Assembly: GCF_002951615.1 (NCBI RefSeq)
Contig: NZ_CP019063.1
Span: 310,001 to 374,000 of the forward strand
DNA length: 64,000 bases
Origin: Rahnella sikkimica
GTDB taxonomy: Bacteria; Pseudomonadota; Gammaproteobacteria; Enterobacterales; Enterobacteriaceae
Reading direction: 5' to 3'
A model generated the notes under the pieces. It was not told the origin of the DNA, made no database searches, and saw only the letters and a list, made by a program, of their open reading frames with translations. Position 1 is the stretch's first letter, and each line of letters begins with the position of its first letter. The translations under genes and the position numbers were made by a program. Positions 45,020 to 54,659 of this stretch are shown here, one piece after another.

Positions 45020-45082
45020 TGGGGTTATCTGGGCATTGAAGTCGATGATGCGTTAGATGTCTCTGAGTCGATTGAAGTCTAA
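45020..45082 (+). pseudogene. C-terminal remnant of a tyrosine recombinase
   Basis: A short frame encodes GYLGIEVDDALDVSESIEV followed by TAA. It matches my memory of the C-terminal tail of phage/integron-like integrases ('RYLGIEVDDAL...'). An in-frame stop (45017-45019) lies directly before it and no catalytic residues remain. It lies 23 bp before repeat copy D, which suggests that the repeat and the recombinase belonged to one mobile element. Confidence 0.5.
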
Positions 45083-45105
45083 GGTTGTCAGGGTTGCAAC
45101 AGCAG

Positions 45106-45128
45106 CCCTGTGCCAGAAGCGGACATTA
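45106..45128. repeat. Dispersed palindromic repeat, copy D (partial)
   Basis: CCCTGTGCCAGAAGCGGACA plus TTA matches the right half of the palindromic repeat seen at 31509, 35063 and 41196. The left arm is degenerate. Confidence 0.5.
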
Positions 45129-45221
45129 CTGATTTTAACCTTCAGAAAAGGTAGGTATACCAACCGTCGTAACAAATATCGGTTAAAATTTCATAGTGTA
45201 TTTAAGGAGAATAGATTTCAT

Positions 45222-45524
45222 ATGCGAATTCCTGATTATCCTTCGCGAGATTCTTATAAATGGGCACAGGTAGATGCCTGGTTTTCTGAAAAGCTCGCCC
45301 CTGAAGACTCAGATTTAAAATACACCCTCGCTAATAACATAGTTCAAGGATTGCCCACACACGATGTATCTGCTTTGCAGGGAAAAATGCTGGCCATTTT
45401 CATTCGTATGTCACGTGCTGTCCGTGTTCTTGAAATAGGCACGCTTGGGGGTTATAGCACCATATGGATGGCCGTTCTTGAAAGGCCGCGGGATGTGCTG
45501 ACGGGGATTTTGGAATCAATGTAA
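45222..45524 (+). pseudogene. Truncated class I O-methyltransferase
   Basis: From ATG 45222 the frame encodes 100 residues with the start of an O-methyltransferase (Methyltransf_3-like): helical N-terminus, then the SAM-binding motif I 'VLEIGTLGGYSTIWMA'. It stops soon after, while family members run to about 220 residues, so the catalytic half is missing. Just behind, another frame (45502-45600) encodes a coding-like tail (DLVFQPATALEAVLIQWQQD) of unknown origin. The region appears to be decayed DNA. Confidence 0.65.
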
Positions 45525-45631
45525 AGATCTAGTCTTTCAACCGGCGACGGCTCTCGAAGCAGTTTTAATTCAGTGGCAACAAGATGCTAATAGATCATGA
45601 GTTCCGGTCTCGGGTCCGCACCAGCCGCCTT

Positions 45632-46510
45632 TTATTCCGTACTAAATTGTGCGCTGAGCCAGCTGGAGAACGCCTTCATCGCGGGACTTTCGGCGCGCGT
45701 TTGTAACCGTGTCAGCCAGTAGCCTCCGAGGTTGATTTCAGCGGCAAAGGGGCGGATGAGTTTCTCCGTTTGCAGCAGGTGATTGAAAATCTTACAGGGG
45801 GCGAGCGCAATGCCTGTCCCCATCAGCGCAGCTTCGATCATGGTCAGTGAAGAGTCGAATATCATCACCGGTTGGGCGGGGGAAGGTGGATGTTCATTCA
45901 TGCTTTGCAACCAGAGGCTCCATTCATCACGGCGAAAAGAACGCAGCAGGGTAAATTTATGCACGTCGGCAGGATGCTGCAACTGACGGGAAATCGCGGG
46001 AATACACAGCGGAGACAGTGGCGCATCGCAAATAAACTGCGCCTCCGTGCCGTGCCAGGCACCGCTACCGAAGCGAATGGTGTAATCGTGACCTTCCGCA
46101 GCTGGATCAACGCGATTATTGTGGGTGGAGAGTTGCAGTTCAATGTGCGGGTGATGATGGTTGAAATCATCCACACGCGGCAGCAGTAAACCTATGGCAA
46201 AACTTCCGACCACACCCACTTTAAGTTTTTCCCGTACCTGCCCTGCCCAGAAACGATCCAACGTATCCGCAATACGATCGAATGAATCATTCAACACAGG
46301 CAACAGACTTTCGCCTTCCGGGGTCAGCATCAGTCCGCGCGAAACACGCACAAACAACTGGCAGCCCAGCTGCTGTTCCAGTGATTTCACCTGCTGGCTG
46401 ACCGCCGCATGAGTGACATGCAGTTCTGAGGCGGCATTAGTAAAGCTTAGATGGCGGGCAGCGGCTTCGAATGATCTCAGCGCATTTAAAGGAATATAAG
46501 GGCGAACCAC
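45632..46510 (-). CDS. ampR: LysR-type beta-lactamase regulator AmpR
   Basis: The 292-residue protein closely follows AmpR: 'RPYIPLNALRSFEAAARHLSFTNAASELHVTHAAVSQQVKSLEQQLGCQLFVRVSRGLMLT' in the DNA-binding domain, and 'GTGIALAPCKIFNHLL' and 'ISRQLQHPADVHKFTLLRSFRRDEW' in the effector domain. AmpR senses muropeptides and controls ampC, which is transcribed divergently 110 bp away. This arrangement gives inducible class C beta-lactamase. Confidence 0.92.
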   Translation of the reverse strand: MVRPYIPLNALRSFEAAARHLSFTNAASELHVTHAAVSQQVKSLEQQLGCQLFVRVSRGLMLTPEGESLLPVLNDSFDRIADTLDRFWAGQVREKLKVGVVGSFAIGLLLPRVDDFNHHHPHIELQLSTHNNRVDPAAEGHDYTIRFGSGAWHGTEAQFICDAPLSPLCIPAISRQLQHPADVHKFTLLRSFRRDEWSLWLQSMNEHPPSPAQPVMIFDSSLTMIEAALMGTGIALAPCKIFNHLLQTEKLIRPFAAEINLGGYWLTRLQTRAESPAMKAFSSWLSAQFSTE

Positions 46511-46566
46511 GATTTCACCTGTAAGTTTTTCTTTTATCAGCCCCTAAAATTAACAGTTTGTTGTAA

Positions 46567-47760
<1,194 letters not shown>

Positions 47761-47831
47761 TCAGCAATAAACCGATGCGGCACTCCCGTATGAAACCCCG
47801 TAACAAACGGGAATCTGTCTGATATAAAAAA

Positions 47832-47861
47832 AACCTCCGGCACTTAACGGAGGTTTTTTTA
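47832..47861. terminator. Terminator between ampC and the biosynthetic cluster
   Basis: AACCTCCG (47832-47839) pairs with CGGAGGTT (47848-47855), with As before and Ts after. It can act in both directions, closing ampC and the convergent minus-strand cluster. Confidence 0.85.
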
Positions 47862-47864
47862 TTT

Positions 47865-48869
47865 CTACATATTCAGGCTTTTACGCTGCATAAAACTCTC
47901 GTAGCGAAAATACATATCGCAGGACAAGTGAAACTCTTTAAGCCAGTACGCGTAAACATGCAGGAAGTGATACATCAGACAAGGCAGATAGCACAGCAGG
48001 AAATACACCACGAACGGCATGCTGATAGTAAGGCCGCCTGCAATGAAACTCAGAATAAATATCCACCCCGCCTGTACCATAGCTAACAGTATTATCCGGA
48101 CTAAAAAGGGCTTGCTGATAAACCGACCGAAGGGCACCGGCGGAGCAGAATAGATGGTGATCTCTTTCAGAAAGATACGCCCCAGAAACAGGTAGCGTTT
48201 AGAAAGCCGCGAAAACGCCAGGTTTATAGCCAGCACGACGCCGCAGAGGATCAGCATGGCAATCATCAGTCTGGCGGAAAAATACCCCTCGCTGAAGGAA
48301 AACGCCGGATTCGCCTGCAACGGGCTAACCGAAAGCACATTGAGCGCGGTATTCACTGCAACGTAATAACCGGTGTACTGATAGATATTCCTGAAACTCA
48401 CCGTGCTGCTCATGCCGGTCAGCACCTGGCGGATATAAACCCGCCGCACCGTTCTGAAGACCAGAGTCATGAAAACCGGTGATATCAGATACAGATAAAT
48501 AATGCTGAACCGGCTGGCGGGCAACCGTAAACACACCTGCGCCATCAGCCAGAAAAAGATCACAGAACAGGCACTGACGACCGCAGGTCTGGCGAAAAAT
48601 GCCGTTATTTTTGAGCAGCTTCGGCCTTTCAGGGCATCCAGATTAACGCGGTTAATCACATAGCTGTAAGCCCAGTACGCTTTCAGTTCGTGCAGCAGCG
48701 TAAAGAGCGTGATCGCCAGAATTACGCTGACCGTACCCGCATCATGGGAAGTAAAGGAAAAGGCGTTATTTTTCCAGTAAAAACCCAGCACAACGAACAG
48801 AATAACGCAGATAAACGGAATGAGTTTTTTATCCTGAAAGCGAACAAACTTTGCATAATCGGGGATCAT
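47865..48869 (-). CDS. Polytopic inner membrane protein of the PKS-like cluster, unknown function
   Basis: The 334-residue protein has about eight to ten predicted membrane helices and no motif I can name. Its start overlaps the stop of the acyltransferase gene by 4 bp (ATGA), so it belongs to the same transcript, of which it is the last gene. 'HELKAYWAYSYVINR' and the C-terminal 'YHFLHVYAYWLKEFHLSCDMYF' carry several His and aromatic residues, which may hint at a lipid-modifying enzyme or transporter, but this is speculation. Confidence 0.7.
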   Translation of the reverse strand: MIPDYAKFVRFQDKKLIPFICVILFVVLGFYWKNNAFSFTSHDAGTVSVILAITLFTLLHELKAYWAYSYVINRVNLDALKGRSCSKITAFFARPAVVSACSVIFFWLMAQVCLRLPASRFSIIYLYLISPVFMTLVFRTVRRVYIRQVLTGMSSTVSFRNIYQYTGYYVAVNTALNVLSVSPLQANPAFSFSEGYFSARLMIAMLILCGVVLAINLAFSRLSKRYLFLGRIFLKEITIYSAPPVPFGRFISKPFLVRIILLAMVQAGWIFILSFIAGGLTISMPFVVYFLLCYLPCLMYHFLHVYAYWLKEFHLSCDMYFRYESFMQRKSLNM

Positions 48870-49807
48870 TTCACGCCACTCACTGTGCCATCAGTTTTGC
48901 AATGCACCGCCATTTCGGGCGTGAATTTTGCGAAATCATTGAGTAAATGAATCAGATAGGCTTTGTTGCTGATCTCGGCAAACTGAACCGGTGTCGGCTT
49001 ATCCAGAAAGTGCTCCATAGACGCCGTCCATTGCACGGCGTGCGTCAGATGCAGGGATAAATTCTCCCTGATGATCTCAGGATTTGTTACGGGCAAACCG
49101 GTGACGTTCATCAGCACGTCAAACTGTGGCGGCCTGATATCTATGTCTGCCAGAAAATCGCGCATCGGTTGCACGCCGCTGTTCATCAGACGGGTATGCC
49201 ACGCCCCGCTCACTCCGGGCTTGATGCTCTCAAGCACGGCTCCGGCAACCGCCTGACCGGCGTTACGCAGCGCGGTTAGCGTGCCGCCGATCACCTGTTG
49301 CTTACGGCTGTTATCGCAGCTTATTTCTGCCTCAATGCCTTTTTGCGCGAGCAGTTCAGTCAGGCCCGCCCGGTCGCTGCCCTTCACCACCAGCATGCTC
49401 CCTTTGTTCGCGAGGCTCAGGTCGTGCATCAGCGTGGAACGGAAATGAATGACCCGGAATAAATCCTCCAGCGTGATAGCTCCGGCGGCGTAAAGCGCGG
49501 AATATTCCCCCACGCTGTGACCGCAGGCACCGGAGAAGGCCACATCGCCGTGACTTTCGCGATAAAGGGTAAAAAGCATCGTGTTAATGGCCGTGACGGC
49601 GATTTGCTGCACGGGGGTCTGAACCAGCCGGGTCATCGGCCCTTTAGCACACAGGCGGCGGATATTCAGCCCGGAAATATCACTGGCGCAATCCCAGATA
49701 CGACGGGTTTCGGCACTGGTATCCCATAAGTCAGATCCCATCCCGATGACCGGATTCCCCTGCCCGGCAAATAATAAGACAACCGGTTTTGTTGCGTTTA
49801 TGTCCAT
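48866..49807 (-). CDS. FabD-like malonyl-CoA:ACP acyltransferase
   Basis: From ATG 49807 the protein has 313 residues. It shows the FabD pattern: 'LLFAGQGNPVIGMGSDLW', the active-site 'GACGHSVGEYSALYAAGAI' (Ser98; GHSxG) with the downstream catalytic His in 'GAWHTRLM', and 'NVTGLPV' near the end. It should load malonyl, or another extender unit, onto the ACP encoded at 60694. A dedicated AT gene supports a self-contained polyketide or fatty-acid pathway. Confidence 0.88.
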   Translation of the reverse strand: MDINATKPVVLLFAGQGNPVIGMGSDLWDTSAETRRIWDCASDISGLNIRRLCAKGPMTRLVQTPVQQIAVTAINTMLFTLYRESHGDVAFSGACGHSVGEYSALYAAGAITLEDLFRVIHFRSTLMHDLSLANKGSMLVVKGSDRAGLTELLAQKGIEAEISCDNSRKQQVIGGTLTALRNAGQAVAGAVLESIKPGVSGAWHTRLMNSGVQPMRDFLADIDIRPPQFDVLMNVTGLPVTNPEIIRENLSLHLTHAVQWTASMEHFLDKPTPVQFAEISNKAYLIHLLNDFAKFTPEMAVHCKTDGTVSGVK

Positions 49808-49828
49808 CTCTCTGTCCCTGTGAATCAC

Positions 49829-51190
49829 CTAGAGGTGATACTTAAAACCCAGATAAGTGCCGAGAGTTTCGCCGAATAAAGCAAACTCCGAATCACTCTT
49901 TCCAAATGCCGTGTAAAGACCGCCATAAAGCTCAAGCTGCGGATTCAGCGGCTTGTTGATATTCAGGCCGACGGTCGCACTCTTGTCCTGTAAATTCATG
50001 ACAGCAAAAGGCTGAACCGATGACTGGTCATCCGTCAGGAAACTGCCGTAGGCGTTGAGGTAATGTTTTCCCAGCAGGTTTCCCTGGCTGGAAGCGTTGT
50101 AGATTTCAGACGCCATCAGATATTTGTAGGCGTCAAATGCCCGGTCCAGCGGCGCGTAATTCGTCCTCTGGTTCAGGAATTTAATGAGGTCCGTTTGTTT
50201 GTCCCACTGCGCGGAAGAATATCCTTCACTTTGAAAGTAATATTCGAGGCCAAACTGACTGAAGCGATCGGTGGTGTATTGCATTCCGAGCGCCAGCTCA
50301 ACGCCATCGTCATCCTTTGCGCTGTAAAGGGCGTCAGGGAAACGGTAACTCTGCACATCGCGCGCACTCTTTTCGTCTAGGTGCAGCCACTGCTGCTGAA
50401 AATGGTAGGCCAGTTCGGTGCTCAGAATGAACTGCGGCGTGACGTTCAGCGTTTGTGCAACGGCGACCGATTTTTTATCGCCCGTCATCAGGCTTACCGA
50501 AGGCGTGCTGTCACCCCACCGGTAATCCGTGTACGTCAGCAGATAACGGTCGCTGGCATTGGAACGGGCCAGCGCATTCCAGTTTCCCGAAGATTCATAG
50601 CGCGGACCGGGCTGCGTGAGCCGTGGCGCCGCGGTTAACGACAGCGAGTAAGCAAGCGTATCCTGCGCCAGCACCGCGCCCCAAAATGCATCGGTATAAA
50701 GCGGTTTCATGTCAGGTGAATTAATACGCGTAGCCTTAAACCCGGCGTTGTAATTGCTGAGCAGGCTGGCCGGGGATTTCAGGTAGAAAGCGCCGCCTTT
50801 TGGCCGGAGTTTACCGACGTCCAGCCGGAGACTTTCTGTCGGTGTGTAGGACAAACGAAGCTTATCGATCAGCGCCCGCAGGCGGTGGTCGTCTTTCTCA
50901 AAGGCGCCGGGACTTTTATACGGATAATAGGCCAGGCCGAGCAGCGAGAAATCCACGTCCAGCTTGTCTTCAACCAGCGTGCAGTCGTTGCGGTAATTCA
51001 GCGCGACATCATTAAACGTATTGTTTGCGGCATACGGGTTTTTCCCGTCAATCTGCCAGACAGGCGGTTGTTTACTGACGTAAGACGCTTGCGCGTAAAT
51101 CACCGTGTCGGAATTCGTCAGGCAGGCGGCGTAAAGCGGTAACGACGGCCACACGCCGCTGGCCAGTATCAGCAAGGCAGAACGTTTCAA
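49829..51190 (-). CDS. Outer-membrane beta-barrel protein of the PKS-like cluster
   Basis: The 453-residue protein has a signal peptide (cut near PLYAAC) and a mature part rich in alternating aromatic/hydrophobic strands ('LDVGKLRPKGGAFYLKSP', 'YLLTYTDYRWGDSTPSVSLMTGDKK', 'TLGTYLGFKYHL'), consistent with a beta-barrel. It does not match a family I can name. Overlap by 4 bp with the LolA-like gene points to a joint role in moving the product into or through the outer membrane. Confidence 0.7.
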   Translation of the reverse strand: MKRSALLILASGVWPSLPLYAACLTNSDTVIYAQASYVSKQPPVWQIDGKNPYAANNTFNDVALNYRNDCTLVEDKLDVDFSLLGLAYYPYKSPGAFEKDDHRLRALIDKLRLSYTPTESLRLDVGKLRPKGGAFYLKSPASLLSNYNAGFKATRINSPDMKPLYTDAFWGAVLAQDTLAYSLSLTAAPRLTQPGPRYESSGNWNALARSNASDRYLLTYTDYRWGDSTPSVSLMTGDKKSVAVAQTLNVTPQFILSTELAYHFQQQWLHLDEKSARDVQSYRFPDALYSAKDDDGVELALGMQYTTDRFSQFGLEYYFQSEGYSSAQWDKQTDLIKFLNQRTNYAPLDRAFDAYKYLMASEIYNASSQGNLLGKHYLNAYGSFLTDDQSSVQPFAVMNLQDKSATVGLNINKPLNPQLELYGGLYTAFGKSDSEFALFGETLGTYLGFKYHL

Positions 51191-51978
51191 TTGCCGCCCC
51201 GCTGAATACTCTCTTTCGTAAAGCGGGAAAGCGGCAGCGACTCAAACCGGACATCGCTGTATTCCATGACCGAATAACCGCTGCCACGGCGCGGATCCGT
51301 GACTTTAATTTTGGACGGTCTTTCCCTGCCCAGCAGCGGTGTGTAACCGAGGTACCACACTTCCTTAAGCAGCTTGTCATCGAGAGAAAAATACGACGCT
51401 TTATAAGGGCGGTAGCTGCCTTTCTCCACGAGGTAATTCACTTTCGGATAGGTGACTTCCGCTGAGCGACGGGTGAGCATCAGCGAATAGCAGACGTTCG
51501 CGCCGCAAGGGACTTCGCCCTGCAACGTGGCGTCATACGCAAACTCAAAGTTAGTCACAATCACGTCGCCGTTAGAGATCTGCCCGATCAGCCTTTGCTG
51601 ACGGGAGATCGGCACAGGGCGGCGCAGCTCCGGCGTGTAAAACCATAAGTCGTAGCCGTCGGACAACATGACTTTGCCGCGATCCCGTGGCGGAGAAACG
51701 AAGCGCGCCAGTGAACGGGCGTCGGCCTGTTCACCGTCTTTCGGTTTCAGAAAGCGCATGGAGATATCCAGAACCTGCTGATTCACCGGCGCATTTTCGC
51801 CGGATTTAAATTCATTCACGGTCACCGTGTAACGAAAGGGCTGATCGGGTGACCGGATATCGTCGGCCTGCCGGATGATATTCAGGGCTGTGCTGGTGTC
51901 TGCAACGTGCCCGTCTGCGTGCGTGAATACCGGGAACCACGCGAGACAACTGGCGATTAGAAAGCGGCCTGATTTCAT
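51187..51978 (-). CDS. LolA-like outer-membrane lipoprotein-sorting protein
   Basis: The 263-residue protein has a signal peptide (cut near FTHA) and the beta-cup layout of outer membrane lipoprotein-sorting proteins: 'RYTVTVNEFKSGE', 'RGKVMLSDGYDLWFYTPELRRPVPISRQQRLIGQISNGDV' and 'RPSKIKVTDPRRGSGYSVMEYSDVRFESLPLSRFTKESIQRGG'. Such proteins carry lipids across the periplasm. It lies between the ABC permease and the outer-membrane protein genes, fitting a carrier between the two membranes. Confidence 0.82.
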   Translation of the reverse strand: MKSGRFLIASCLAWFPVFTHADGHVADTSTALNIIRQADDIRSPDQPFRYTVTVNEFKSGENAPVNQQVLDISMRFLKPKDGEQADARSLARFVSPPRDRGKVMLSDGYDLWFYTPELRRPVPISRQQRLIGQISNGDVIVTNFEFAYDATLQGEVPCGANVCYSLMLTRRSAEVTYPKVNYLVEKGSYRPYKASYFSLDDKLLKEVWYLGYTPLLGRERPSKIKVTDPRRGSGYSVMEYSDVRFESLPLSRFTKESIQRGGN

Positions 51979-51988
51979 GGAGATGTCC

Positions 51989-53302
51989 TTATACCGCTTT
52001 AAAAGCGTCCGAAATATTCAACCGCGATGCCCGCAGTGCCGGTAAAACCGAGGCCAGTGACGACGTGAGCACCGGCAAAATCAGGGTGATCCAGATGAGT
52101 TCGGCACTGTCCGTTTTGATAAAGGCGTTGTAGCCGAGCGTCTGCCCCGGAGACGGCGGCATCGCGATACCTTTCAGGTTGATCAGGTAGGCAATCACCA
52201 TTCCCAGAATCAGGCTCCCCGCAGCACCGAGCGCGCCGATATAAATCCCTTCAAGCAAAAACAGTCGTGTTACGTGTCCGGGTCGCAGGCCGATCGCCCG
52301 CAACGTGGTGATTTCGCGGGTTCGTTCGGCGATATTCATGGTCATTGAATTGCTGATCATGAAGATCACGATCAACGCGACAATGGCTTTAATGAAGAAG
52401 TAAATGCCGGTCAGCAAGCCTTCAACCTGCTGATAAAAAATCGACAGTTCTTGCCAGTTTTTCACCATCAGCGGCAAATGCCGGTCGGCAATAAACTGTG
52501 TGAGTCTGGCGCTGAACTCCGGCAAATCCGCATCATCGTTCAGCAGAATGACGAACTTACTGACGCCATTGGTGTTCATCATGTGCTGCGCGGTTTGCAG
52601 GGGAATTTTCATCGCCACGTCGTCATAATCTTTTATGCCGGAGGTGAAAATGCCGCGCACTTTCAGTGACAATGCGCCCTGCCCGCCCTGCGCGTTGGCC
52701 ACCAGCACGTCCAGCCAGTCGGAATACTGTGCGTTCAGGGTTTTTGCCAGTCCGCTTCCCAGGATCACTTCATCCGTTTTAATGCGCGACAGATCGCTGC
52801 CTGACACCAGTTTGTCGAAAGAGCCCAGTTTCAGCGCCGGTAAAGGCTCGATGCCCAGACCGGCAAAATAGCTTGAGGTTTCACTCTCGTAGTGGGAAAT
52901 CACACCGGTAAATTCGAGCTGGCCTGAAATCGTGGAAATATAATCTTTCAGTTCGGGGTCATTCAGGATTTCATTTTTCAGCTCGTCATAATTGCCAATA
53001 ATGCTTTTGCTTTTATTCGAGGTTTCAAAATAGTTTTTGTCGTAAATCTGAATATGACCGACGTTGGTTCTGACGGTTTGTTCTTTCAATATCCAGAAAG
53101 AATACTGAATAAAACCGCCGTAAAGGAAAATGGCTAATCCACCCAAAATAATGGCGGTCAGGGTAGAGAAGGAACGTCGCTTATGTCTGAATAAATTCAG
53201 GAAGGCAAATTTCGTATCCTGCGGCCGCCGGATCAGGCAATATAATACAAAACCGACGATCACCAGCAGGGCGAGGTTGGTTATAATCATTCCAGTTAAC
53301 AT
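51989..53302 (-). CDS. ABC transporter permease, LolC/E-MacB type
   Basis: The 437-residue protein has an N-terminal membrane helix, a large periplasmic domain (residues about 60-290) and three C-terminal helices with the FtsX signature ('SMTMNIAERTREITTLRAIGLRPGHVTRLFLLEGIYIGALGAAGSLILG'). This is the LolC/LolE/MacB topology, used to extract lipids or lipoproteins rather than to transport through a channel. ATPase and LolA-like partners are encoded on either side. A probable dimer with the ATPase at 53940. Confidence 0.88.
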   Translation of the reverse strand: MLTGMIITNLALLVIVGFVLYCLIRRPQDTKFAFLNLFRHKRRSFSTLTAIILGGLAIFLYGGFIQYSFWILKEQTVRTNVGHIQIYDKNYFETSNKSKSIIGNYDELKNEILNDPELKDYISTISGQLEFTGVISHYESETSSYFAGLGIEPLPALKLGSFDKLVSGSDLSRIKTDEVILGSGLAKTLNAQYSDWLDVLVANAQGGQGALSLKVRGIFTSGIKDYDDVAMKIPLQTAQHMMNTNGVSKFVILLNDDADLPEFSARLTQFIADRHLPLMVKNWQELSIFYQQVEGLLTGIYFFIKAIVALIVIFMISNSMTMNIAERTREITTLRAIGLRPGHVTRLFLLEGIYIGALGAAGSLILGMVIAYLINLKGIAMPPSPGQTLGYNAFIKTDSAELIWITLILPVLTSSLASVLPALRASRLNISDAFKAV

Positions 53303-53956
53303 TTACTCACCTTTCATCAAAGGCACAACAATCTGAGTGATTTCACCGATATCCCACGCGGGGCTGGCATCTGACTTCAGGGATAATAATTTTACCGCCA
53401 CCGGGCCGCGGTTTTTAAGTTGTGTTAAAAGCGTATTCGCCCCGGCGGTATCTCCGCAACTGAGCAATGCCCGGTAACGCATAAAAAGAATATTGATCAG
53501 GATATCGCTGTCGAAATTAGCCCGGTTTTTTAACAGATAATCGGTATCGGCCAGCGCTATGACACAGCGCCCTTGCTTTGCCGGTAAATAAGCATCAATA
53601 CGGGCGCGTAAATAACGCACCTGCGGTGTATTTTCATGCGAATCAGCCGCTTCATCCAGATAAAAAAAACCTGTTTTCCCGTATTCCGAGGCCAGCACAT
53701 AATCATTCACCGCGGCATAGTGATCCGCCATCCGCAGCGTGCCGTAAGAGTAGAAAATCAGCGATGCGATATCTTTTTGCTGTTCATATTCATGCAGCAA
53801 TGCCTGCGTGGTGGCCGATAACGCCTCCGGCTGAACAGGGAAACCCTGTTGCAGCACGGCCTCCAGAGCCGGTGTCCCGGAACGCGCGGCGGCAGCTCCG
53901 TGAACGGCTAAAGACAAGCAGATCGCGAGAATAACGGCGCTATTTCGAAACATCAT
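53303..53956 (-). CDS. Periplasmic protein of unknown function with TPR-like helices
   Basis: From ATG 53956 the protein has 217 residues with a signal peptide (cut near GAAAA). The mature part is alpha-helical, with repeated Leu/Ala/Tyr patterns ('AALSCGDTAGANTLLTQLKNRGP') that could be TPR-like. Its start overlaps the ATPase gene's end, and it abuts the permease, so it likely assists this exporter. I do not recognise the family. Confidence 0.62.
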   Translation of the reverse strand: MMFRNSAVILAICLSLAVHGAAAARSGTPALEAVLQQGFPVQPEALSATTQALLHEYEQQKDIASLIFYSYGTLRMADHYAAVNDYVLASEYGKTGFFYLDEAADSHENTPQVRYLRARIDAYLPAKQGRCVIALADTDYLLKNRANFDSDILINILFMRYRALLSCGDTAGANTLLTQLKNRGPVAVKLLSLKSDASPAWDIGEITQIVVPLMKGE

Positions 53957-54647
53957 GAACAATTTCTCCATCCTTGATTTCAATCACCCGCCGCGCCCGG
54001 TCCCTGAGCTGCGTGGAGTGGGTCGAGACAATAAATGTGGTGCGGGTTTCCTGATTAATCTTCATCAGCAGATCCAGAATCGCCTCGCCGGTAGCCTGAT
54101 CAAGATTGCCGGTGGGTTCGTCCGCCACCACAACCTGCGGGTCATGCGCCAGCGCTCTGGCAATTGCCACACGCTGTTGCTGACCGCCAGAAAGTTGCCC
54201 CGGCGTGCGGTTGCCCAGTGCGCCAATGCCGACGCTCTCAAGGGTCTGTTGTGTCCGTTCCCGCGCCTCTTTCCGGCCATACCGGCCATTGAGGATCAGC
54301 GGATAACACACGTTATCAAACGCGGAAAGCACCGGGATCAGGTTGAAAAACTGGAAGATAAATCCCAGATGACGGCCGCGAATGACGGACAACTGGCCTT
54401 CATCAAGCTCGTTCAGCGATTTATCCAGAAACAGCGTCGAGCCCGACGTGGGCTTATCAATGCCGGACAAAATGTTCAGCAACGTACTTTTCCCGCTGCC
54501 GGAAGGCCCGCACAGCGCCAGAAATTCGCCTCGGGCAATCTCCAGATTAATATTTTTCAGCGCGTCGACTTTGCCGTCGCCGGTTCCGAAGCTTTTACAC
54601 ACATCCATCAGCAATATTGCCGGCCGTTCCCTGATCATCGTCGCCAT
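53940..54647 (-). CDS. ABC transporter ATPase, LolD/MacB type
   Basis: The 235-residue protein has all ABC motifs: Walker A GPSGSGKST (residues about 43-51), Q-loop 'IFQFFNLIPVLSAFDNV', signature LSGGQQQRVAIARAL, Walker B 'VVVADEPTGNLD' and the H-loop 'STHS'. It pairs with the FtsX-type permease at 51989 to form a LolCDE/MacB-like lipid exporter. No HlyD-type adaptor gene is present. Confidence 0.9.
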   Translation of the reverse strand: MATMIRERPAILLMDVCKSFGTGDGKVDALKNINLEIARGEFLALCGPSGSGKSTLLNILSGIDKPTSGSTLFLDKSLNELDEGQLSVIRGRHLGFIFQFFNLIPVLSAFDNVCYPLILNGRYGRKEARERTQQTLESVGIGALGNRTPGQLSGGQQQRVAIARALAHDPQVVVADEPTGNLDQATGEAILDLLMKINQETRTTFIVSTHSTQLRDRARRVIEIKDGEIVHDVSK

Positions 54648-54659
54648 CGTTTCGCCCGC

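Noticed and set aside
45057..45221. N-terminal extension of the methyltransferase fragment from 45057
   Set aside because: The extra residues are basic and unrelated to the family; homology starts at ATG 45222, and the region carries the repeat.
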